A stretch of DNA of 64,000 bases from Carnegiea gigantea (Eukaryota > Streptophyta > Magnoliopsida > Caryophyllales > Cactaceae): NCBI GenBank assembly GCA_029747015.1, contig JAKOGI010002443.1, forward strand, positions 1 to 64,000, written 5' to 3'. Each line of letters begins with the position of its first letter. The first letter of the stretch is position 1. A program made the translations under genes and the position numbers. The notes beneath the pieces were generated by a model, which worked only from the letters and a program-made list of their open reading frames with translations, was not told where the DNA came from and searched no databases. This document shows positions 56,897 through 64,000 of the stretch, one piece after another.

Positions 56897-58494
56897 TGTT
56901 GAATTTCAAGAGTACACAACCACAAGAGGGGGGTGAATTGTGGTGGCCGATTTTCGCTAAATAACTAACAAACAGCCGTAGCACTTGATTGCAGAGACTG
57001 TTCGTAAATCACAAACAACCTTAAGCCTTGTTTGTAGCGGTTGTTCCCAATTGGTTCAGTAGCGAAATTCAAAGTAATAAATGCGGAAATAAAGCACGCA
57101 CGATTTTTACGTGGAAAACACCTCTAGCCCGACTGAGGTGTGAAAAAACACGACCTACCTCGTGTTGGATTTAACCACTTCACTAACGGGCTGAACACAT
57201 TACAAAAGTAACACTCCTTGCTGCAACTTGTAACCCGCGTAACCTTCTTCCCTAAGACAGGTTACACCACGTCCAATCATACTATATTGGACACGTCCAA
57301 AGTCCACTCGACTATGGACACACTCACTCACTTTCTGATCTGAGAACAGGAGTACAAAACACCTTACTGGGGTGCTTCTGATTTAAGCAGATGTAAGGTA
57401 CAATGAAGTCCTAGTATGCCAATAGTTTTGAAAGCTCAATTTTTGCACAATCTTGTCACGGTTTTTTTTCCTTTTGAAATGAAGCTTTAGAAAGCTCTCA
57501 ATGCTCTGTGAAAAACCGATTTTTCCCTTGTGTATCTCTTGCCGAAAGGAGTGAAAAGATTTTCTTATTTAAGCAAGCAAACCCAACGGCTAACTCCTTC
57601 AAAAAGGATAGAAAAATCTTCTGATTTTAGCAGCTTAGGAAATTTCTTCAGATTTCCAACGGCTAGGAACAAAGAAGATAACATTCCCCTAAACTATAGG
57701 GATTTGATACTCACGGGATAAAAACTGATTTAGCTACTTAATATAGCCGTGTAATTTAGCCCAAAAAAACGGATAAAAATCTTGGTTTCAAAATTTGAAT
57801 CAATCATGGCCTAAAAATAAGGAATAAAGGTTTTTCGGATTTTGAAAAAATCTCTAGCAAAAATAGTTTTACAATCTGCTACATATACAATAAATAATAA
57901 TCTAATCAGCCTAGGATTTCATAAAAAGATTCTTAGAGCAGCCAGCCAACCAAAAGAAATTTTTAGGTAAAACGGATGTGGCCGTTGCAGTTTCAGGAAC
58001 ACCCTAGGCACCCTGTTTGCAGGGTTGTTTAGAAATGGTGTTCTGAAGCAAATGTCGAAAACCGTTTTAAGAAGTGTTAAATTGAGACTTTCAAGATTGG
58101 CATATTAACAAGAGTCTAAAAGATAAAAACTAAACCAAACCAAGACTTATTGTTGTAAGAATCAGTCATCTTGTCAAGAATGGATGTGCAACTCCAAACA
58201 CCTTGGTCACCTTGATTACTCGGGTGATCTTGTATCGCTGAATGTAGGAACTTAGTCTTTAAGACTTAGTCAGCTGTTGTCGAGATTTGTTGTGTGCTGA
58301 TCTTTATGTCACTGAAGCTTGGAACCTGTTCTTAAAACTTGTTCTCAACATTTAGTAGACAGAACAGGTAAGTAGGATCAATACAAACAACTGCGTAGGA
58401 CCTGTTTGAAGAGCTTGTTTGGAACAACATTACTCAAGCAAGTATGCTACACTTGGATTTGTTATCATCAAAACTTTATGCAGTTAGTTCAACA
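56897..58494 (-). repeat. 3' LTR of the Sirevirus (1.6 kb)
   Basis: On the minus strand the LTR starts TGTTGAACTAAC after the polypurine tract and ends ...AATTCAACA at 56,897, a good terminal inverted repeat. Near its end the plus strand has CAAGAGGGGGGTGAATTGTG, a phrase usual in Sirevirus LTRs. The flanking bases at 56,892-56,896 are ATATA, part of the microsatellite. The partner LTR is beyond the window, so the boundaries rest on the inverted repeat and the polypurine tract. Confidence 0.82.
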
Positions 58495-58508
58495 ATTTTT
58501 CCCTTTTT
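58495..58508 (-). promoter_or_regulatory. Polypurine tract of the Sirevirus
   Basis: AAAAAGGGAAAAAT on the minus strand directly precedes the 3' LTR. A second purine-rich run, AAAAGGGGGAAGATAAG at about 58,680-58,696, lies 180 bp upstream and could be an additional priming site. Confidence 0.72.
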
Positions 58509-58882
58509 GATGATGACAAACCAAGTGACCATATTGACAAGAAAAAGATTTTATTTTCGTAAGTGCCTTTGTAAGTGACTTGATATATATCCACACAGGT
58601 GCTAGGTCAGTCAAGTCAAAAAACATATGTAAGTATAAAGACTAATGACTCAACCGTTCAACTCAACCTAGGTCCACTTATCTTCCCCCTTTTGGCATCA
58701 TTAAAAAGGTACAAACAATAGTCAGAACATGGTGTTTGCAAGTGAATCACATAAGACATAGCAAGAGATAAGCAAGATATAACAGAACCAGATATGTCAT
58801 TGAAAGTCCGGAAGGAAACACAGAAAGAGACGGGGAAGAGAACTCTAGGAAACATCCGATGAGAACAGGTTACAAGGGGTGA

Positions 58883-61046
58883 TTATGGCTGCGGAGGAGG
58901 GAGTTTGGTAGCGAGGGAGGAGAGAAGGGCAAGGAGATCTTCATGACGCTTGGCAGATAGCGCCTTCTCTTCTTCCAAGGCAGCCTTGACGGCTGTGAGC
59001 TCATCCTTGAGGCGGGAGTTATCCTCTAAAACAGCCTCAACTTTGACTGATGACCTCCCAGAAATAGGAGGTCTAGGTGTTCGGCTCCCCTGTTTAGAGA
59101 CCGAGCCCTCAGCCAGAGTATATCCACACCCCATGAGGGTGTCACTCCCTATCTCATCAATCACTTGAGCAGCCACCCTCCTTTTGAGCTCTATCCCAAA
59201 GTGCTCAAAAACCCTCGTCAGTAGAAAACCATACCCAAGATCATGTGCTCAGGTGGTGTTTGCAATATGCCCAATATGGCGGATCATAAGAACAGGAAGG
59301 TTGATGGGTTCCTCCCTATCCAAAAGATCCACCAGGCACTGATCAAGAGCATCAGCCTGGTTTCTACCTTAACCTCTTGGGATGATGTTCTTTATGACAA
59401 ACATAAAGAGCAGTTGGTGCAGAGAGGTCATCTCACCCTTCTTCACGGATGTGGGTGTTTGCAGGCCCTGGTTTTGACTCAACCGCTGTGAAAGCTCCAG
59501 CAGCCTGGCTATCCCTAGGACAGACTTATCCACCCTCACATACACATCAAAGCCAAGTGAGGGAACACCCAAAATCGTACCCAGAGTTTGTGCATCAAAT
59601 TGCACCTGTGTATCACCAATTTTACTTGTCACCACCCCTTCGGTGACGGCACAATTGGCATTGAACTCAGCCAATTCTGGTACAGAACACCCCAGCTGGG
59701 TGATCGTGAAGAGGTCCAGCCAGTTCTGGGCACGCAGCTTCTGTAGGAACACCCCCAACCCCTGTTCCTCGCAAAATTGAACTCTCACTATCTTCCCCCT
59801 AACTACATTGCGCTCAAGCAGATGCGCAATCTTGGTAGAAACAGGAGAGGCAGTAGACTTTTTGGCTCTTTTGGGGGGAGGAACAAAAGAAGCAGTCTCA
59901 GGTTTAGCTGATTTTGAGACTGGAGCAGTAGAGGTAGTCTTAGGTGTAGCTGATTTGGAGAGAGAAGAGGTGAAGGTCTTTCTCTTGGGAGGTGCTGTTG
60001 GAGGAGAAGACTTAATGGCAGGGAGAGTAGTTTTCTTTGTAGGAGCTTGTTCTTCGGAGGACTCGGAGAACACCGGCGTCCCCTATTTAAAGGGGGTGTT
60101 CTCAGAATCAGAATCCGAGAATCCTGCAGAAGAAGAAGAAGAGAGAAGAGGAAGAAATTTCCTCAATGACTGGAGTGGAGGATTTTGTGGTTCTAGGAGA
60201 GGAGTAGAAGGCAATTCTTGCAGATTTGCTCGTGGGCTTAGCAGATTTTGGAGGAGAGGGGGCTGAGGCTTTTGAGGGTTGAGGCCTTGTTTGTGGCCTT
60301 GATCTAGGCATTCTGCTACGCCTAGCCACCATCTTAACCCTTTTTCTTTTCTCTCCAGTTTGGAAGACCGAAGTCACTGATTCGGTTGCTGCAGGGGGGA
60401 TGTCCATGCCACTACTTCCCCCTGCCTCAAGAGACTGCTCAGCCAAGTCTCCTTGAAGACCAACTCCCAAATCGTCCTTAAACACCTCCTCATAGGACTC
60501 AGACCCTGTTTCGGGTACTGTTTCTTTTTCAGGAAACAGCCCGAAAGAACAGGGCTCAGAGAAATCAAAGAAACCAACATGGGACTCAAAGGCTTCATCT
60601 TGGGACCCAAGATTGCCACCAATTTTCCCAGTTGAAGCAAAGTTCTTTTCAGTGAGGGGACAAACAGTCGATCCCTCAAACACCACCAATTCCCAACCAA
60701 AATGGTAGGGAATATCTTTCAAACCCAAGCCCACTGATTTCAGGTCGACACTCTTCAAAAATCCAAAAGGTTTGAAGCTGATTGGGCGAGGAGGAGTGGA
60801 AGGTTTACCTTCTAGAATCGCCACTAAAAACGGCGACAAGGCAACAGGGGTAGGACCTGTTCGTGAGGCTGGTGCGGGTGCCCTGCTACCCTGAGATTTT
60901 GAACCAGAACTTCCAGAGCCGTTGAAGAAAGCCATTTGAGCAAGAGTTAGAGAGAGATTAGGCTTTGAGTGAAAGGAAATTGTCGGGTATTCAAGAGAGA
61001 GAGAGAGACAGAGGTAAAGATTTGGAGATTTAAAGAGAAATAGCAT
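58883..61046 (-). pseudogene. Env-position ORF with plant transposon-protein domain
   Basis: The frame opens at 61,046, but MAFFNGSGSSGSKSQ (ATG near 60,933) is the more likely start. The first half is Ser/Pro/Lys-rich with basic runs (KRKRVKMVARRSRMPRSRPQ). A frameshift in a TCT run at about 60,125-60,140 and a stop near 60,080 lead to 59,369-60,073, where a folded domain shows CEEQGLGVFLQKLRAQNWLD, CSVPELAEFNANC, LGTILGVPSLGFDVYVR and KKGEMTSLHQLLFMFVIKN. This resembles the domain annotated in plants as putative plant transposon protein. After two more stops it ends in 58,883-59,176 with a coiled coil (SRLKDELTAVKAALEEEKAL). It lies where Sireviruses carry their env-like gene; no clear membrane segment or signal peptide is seen. 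Function unknown. Confidence 0.72.
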
Positions 61047-61377
61047 GCCAAATCTTTAAAGATTTACCCGTTACAACGGGTAGATCATTACTAGCCGCCC
61101 GCGCATGCCTCGGGAAGGAGGAAAATTTAAAGGCTAGACACAACTTGTTTCACATACTAACAATCAAGGAACGTACCTATTCTTGCTGCTTGTTCTTGAA
61201 TACGAATCATTGGTAATAAGAGTAACAAGCCCAATCATGTTGGCTTTTAACACGCATCCGCATTCTGCAATCTATATATATACACAAATAGCACAAAGAT
61301 TCGACTGCAAACATTGCTATGGACAAATTGCATCCGCAGCATATAAGAGTTGCGAACAGGGGGAGAGAACAGGTTTC
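61047..61377 (-). other. Spacer between Sirevirus pol and env-position ORF
   Basis: About 330 bp without a recognised domain. It contains CCCGTTACAACGGG at 61,067-61,080, a perfect 14 bp palindrome, close upstream of the env-position frame. Confidence 0.55.
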
Positions 61378-62126
61378 TTAGGTTGTTTTCACCAAACCTA
61401 GTTCAAGTCTATTTCTCTCAAATTGATCTCTACCTAGTGCCTTAGTGAATATATCAGCAATTTGATTTTCTGTGGTACAAAAATTCATTGAAATCAAACC
61501 CTTTTCAACATTATCTCTCAAGAAATGATGTCGAATGTCAATATGTTTTGTTCTTTTATGTTGACACGGATTTTTGGCAATATTAATTGCACTAGTGTTA
61601 TCACAAAAGATAGGAATGCATCCAGTGTCAACACAAAAGTCCTTGAGTTGTTGTCTTATCCACAGCAATTGAGCACAACATGAAGCAGCTGCAACATATT
61701 CAGCTTCTGCTGTGGACATGGCAACTGAATGTTGTTTCTTGGTTGCCCAAGATGCCAAACAAGGTCCAACGAAACGAGCCATACCTGAGGTGCTTTTCCT
61801 ATCAACCAAGAATCCTCTTCCTTAAGGTATCCATTTAGTAATGCACTTTTCACGTCCATTTGATATAGCTTGATCTCCGCATGGGCTGCAAAGGCTATTA
61901 GGATACGAATAGCCTCAATTCTAGCAACTGGTGCAAAGATTTCTTCGTAATCAATCCCTTCTTCTTGATTGTACCCTTGAACCACCAGCCGTCCCTTGTT
62001 CCTGATGACTGTTCCTAACTCATCAAGTTTGTTTCGGAACACCCACTTGGTTCCAATGATTGTTCTATCTGCAGGTCGAGGTACAAGGTGCCATAATTTG
62101 TTCCTTTCAAATTGATGAAGTTCTTC
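61378..62126 (-). pseudogene. Sirevirus RT and RNase H with internal deletion
   Basis: RT begins in [20 protein letters not shown] and passes through [20 protein letters not shown] and [17 protein letters not shown], which is the N-terminal fingers region. It then jumps at about 61,812-61,821 straight to [16 protein letters not shown] in another frame, the beginning of RNase H. The catalytic YVDD block and everything around it, roughly 0.8 kb in intact relatives, is missing. RNase H continues well preserved: [53 protein letters not shown] and ADIFTKALGRDQF, ending at a stop at 61,378. The encoded polymerase could not work. Confidence 0.88.
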
Positions 62127-63938
62127 TTACATTGCTGTGACCCAATCTGAATCTGTAAGAGCTTCATTCACATTCTTTGGCTCAATGTTAGAGAGAAACG
62201 CATAGAATGCACAAAAATTCTTAAGCTTTGACCTAGTTTGCACTCCAGTATTAATATCAGACAAAATTTGCTCAAGAGGGTGTGAACGTTGGTGCTTCCA
62301 TAGCCGGAGAGTAAGTGGATCCACAGACACATGCTCTACTCTAACGGGAACACTTGGAGACTCAGGCTCACAATCAGTGCCCGAGCCTGTTCCTGAGGAA
62401 CCTGACCGGTGTTGTCCCGAACAGGGTTCAGTGGTGTTTCCCCCTGTTTGGTTCTCACCTTGCCTGTCGTTCTGAGGAACACCTTCAGGAGTTGTTTTCT
62501 CCAAGGTGTTCTTACCTTGTCTACCTTGGAGCAATACTTCTTTTCGAACAAGACCTAATTCAAATTCTTCCTCCTGTGCATCATTCTCACTCAACGAGTT
62601 AGATTCATCAAAAAGCACATGCACACTTTCCTCAACACATAAGGTTCTTTTGTTAAACACTCTGTAAGTCTTACTGTGAGAGGAGTAGCCGAGAAATATT
62701 GCCTCATCACTCCTAGGATCAAACTTTCCTAAGGCATCCTTCCCATTATTATGCACAAAACACCTGCAACCAAATGTTCTCAGGTGCGTAATGTTGGGTT
62801 TTCTGCCTTTGAAAAGTTCATAAGGAGTTTTGTTCAAAATAGGTCTGATCATGCATCTATTTATAATGTAACATGAGGTGTTCAATGCTTCGGCCCAGAA
62901 ATTCCTAGGAAGACCACTAGTAATAAGCATTGTTCTAGTCATGTCTTCCAGGGTGCGATTTTTACGTTCAACCACCCCATTTTGTTGGGGTGTTCTTGGA
63001 GCTAAGAAGTTATGATCAACACCATGTTCATTACAATAGTTAATAAAACTTACGTTTTCAAATTCAGTACCCTGATCAGATCTCAAGCTAACTAAAGAGT
63101 GTCCTACTCTCTTTTCAATCTTTTTGAGAAAGGCAATAAAATTCTCAAGGGTTTCATCCTTAGATGCCAAAAACAAGGTCCAAGTAAATCGAGAGTAATC
63201 ATCCACTACAACAAGCACATACCTCTTCCCACCTCTACTTGCTATCCTCATAGGACCACACAGATCAATGTGTAATAATTCTAGAGGTCGGGTAGTGCTT
63301 ACACACTTTTTCGATTTAAAAGAGGATCTGACTTGTTTGCCTTTTGCACAAGCTTCACATACCTTGTCATCATTAAATTTGATGGAAGGTAGTCCAACAA
63401 CTAGGTCTTTAGAAACAAGTTTGTTCAGAAGAGATAGACTTGCATGACCTAGTCTCTTGTGCCAGAGCATTACATCATCATTCAAGGCACTCAAACAAGT
63501 CAGATTGTTTTGGGGAAGTGTGAAAATACATACTTTGTAAATATTTTTGTGTCGCTTCCCCCTTAATACGACATCTCCTGTGTTTGAGTTTACAACCAAG
63601 CAACGTGTTGATGAGAACACTACTAGGTTGTTTTTATCACACAGTTGGGACACACTAAGTAAATTATGTTTCAGACCATCAACTAAGTATACATTTTCAA
63701 TCGAGTGGGAGTGGGACTCACCAATCTTACCTATACCGACAATTATCCCAGACTTGCCGTTTCCAAATGCCACACTCCCACCATCCGAAGCTGTAAGTGA
63801 GAGAAAGTTAGATTTTTCACCCATCATATGCCTCGAACACCCACTATCAACATAGCACAGCTGCTTGTTTTCAAGGTTGTTCCCTAGGCTGTTTATTGGG
63901 TTGTTTGCTGGGTTGTTCTCTCTCACTTCAGCCTGCAA
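62127..63938 (-). CDS. Sirevirus protease end and integrase (603-codon open frame)
   Basis: Longest open frame in the window. Residues about 28-40 give CYVDSGCSRHMMGEK, the copia protease D-S-G active site. LKHNLLSVSQLCDKNN and LWHKRLGHASLSLLNKL form the GAG-pre-integrase and zinc-binding region, with CEACAKGKQ. The integrase core has the D,D,E triad in LLHIDLCGPM, SLRSDQGTEFEN and RTPQQNGVVERKNRT, followed by AEALNTSCYIINR, KTPYELFKGRKP and the FDPRSDEAIFLGYS block. A single TAA at 62,124-62,126, in place of a sense codon, separates it from RT (SDWVTAM, then [10 protein letters not shown]). The true start lies upstream, since pol is fused to gag in this group, and a stop near 63,955 precedes it. 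Confidence 0.92.
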   Translation of the reverse strand: MQAEVRENNPANNPINSLGNNLENKQLCYVDSGCSRHMMGEKSNFLSLTASDGGSVAFGNGKSGIIVGIGKIGESHSHSIENVYLVDGLKHNLLSVSQLCDKNNLVVFSSTRCLVVNSNTGDVVLRGKRHKNIYKVCIFTLPQNNLTCLSALNDDVMLWHKRLGHASLSLLNKLVSKDLVVGLPSIKFNDDKVCEACAKGKQVRSSFKSKKCVSTTRPLELLHIDLCGPMRIASRGGKRYVLVVVDDYSRFTWTLFLASKDETLENFIAFLKKIEKRVGHSLVSLRSDQGTEFENVSFINYCNEHGVDHNFLAPRTPQQNGVVERKNRTLEDMTRTMLITSGLPRNFWAEALNTSCYIINRCMIRPILNKTPYELFKGRKPNITHLRTFGCRCFVHNNGKDALGKFDPRSDEAIFLGYSSHSKTYRVFNKRTLCVEESVHVLFDESNSLSENDAQEEEFELGLVRKEVLLQGRQGKNTLEKTTPEGVPQNDRQGENQTGGNTTEPCSGQHRSGSSGTGSGTDCEPESPSVPVRVEHVSVDPLTLRLWKHQRSHPLEQILSDINTGVQTRSKLKNFCAFYAFLSNIEPKNVNEALTDSDWVTAM

Positions 63939-64000
63939 AACAAATCAAGGGTTAGTTTTGGGAACCCAGATCCACTTGGGTCCCATTCTTTTAGACAGAT
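63939..64000 (-). pseudogene. Sirevirus gag-pol linker, partial
   Basis: The minus strand reads RMGPKWIWVPKTNP, then a stop, before the protease frame. GPKxxWVPK is the usual linker just before the protease in Sirevirus polyproteins. It continues beyond the window. Confidence 0.65.

Larger units (their letters stand above)
56897..64000 (-). mobile_element. Sirevirus-type copia retrotransposon, 5' part beyond the window
   Basis: On the minus strand from the window edge: end of gag or protease lead-in, protease-integrase, a shortened RT/RNase H, an env-position ORF, a polypurine tract and the 3' LTR. The order with an extra ORF after pol and the sequence of the integrase region match the SIRE/Maximus group. 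Only isolated stops and one clear deletion are seen, so it is younger than most of its neighbours. The 5' LTR and gag lie outside the window. Confidence 0.88.

Noticed and set aside
58883..61046. Host gene encoding a basic coiled-coil protein
   Set aside because: It lies between pol and the 3' LTR of a Sirevirus on the same strand, has frame breaks like the rest of the element, and resembles a transposon-protein domain.

Overview
The window is repeat-dense intergenic DNA from a flowering plant. I see no host protein-coding gene and no tRNA or rRNA gene. Nearly all recognisable coding sequence belongs to plant retrotransposons: Ty3/gypsy elements with initiator-Met or tRNA-Asp primer sites, a Sirevirus-type Ty1/copia element, an L1-type LINE, an RTE-type LINE and two gag-only non-autonomous LTR elements. 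The species cannot be named from this sequence.

Layout. 1-2.09 kb: minus-strand gypsy pieces (gag start, primer site, LTR, integrase fragment). 2.09-8.06 kb: a plus-strand gypsy element with a 3.4 kb LTR and decayed pol, inserted in the integrase fragment. 8.87-13.68 kb: a minus-strand Athila/Tat-type gypsy element, truncated at both ends. 13.68-45.63 kb: a giant inverted repeat with arms of about 15.7 kb around a 517 bp spacer. 45.39-56.63 kb: an L1 LINE on the minus strand, split by a complete 6.6 kb gag-only LTR element at 49.13-55.72 kb (target duplication ATATG). 56.90-64.00 kb: the 3' LTR, env-position ORF and pol of a minus-strand Sirevirus that runs off the window.

Each arm of the inverted repeat carries, from outside in: an L1 3' tail, an (AT)n tract, an RTE 3' fragment, a gypsy LTR, decayed internal sequence holding a complete 3.86 kb gag-only element (target duplication CCAAG in both arms), a chromovirus-like pol tail, a second gypsy LTR followed unexpectedly by a primer site, a GC-rich block, and a core of ~978 bp repeat units. 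The arms differ by several percent over most of their length, but a block of about 2.1 kb (about 25,313-27,431 against 31,906-34,024) looks identical. The L1 reads without a break through the right outer boundary, whereas the left copy is cut there and joined to an Athila LTR. I infer that the right side is the donor and the left junction is the new breakpoint.

The parts do not form a host pathway; the window is a layered insertion record. The feature most deserving follow-up is the giant palindrome, which could give a long hairpin transcript and small RNAs against several retrotransposon families. That role is inference only.
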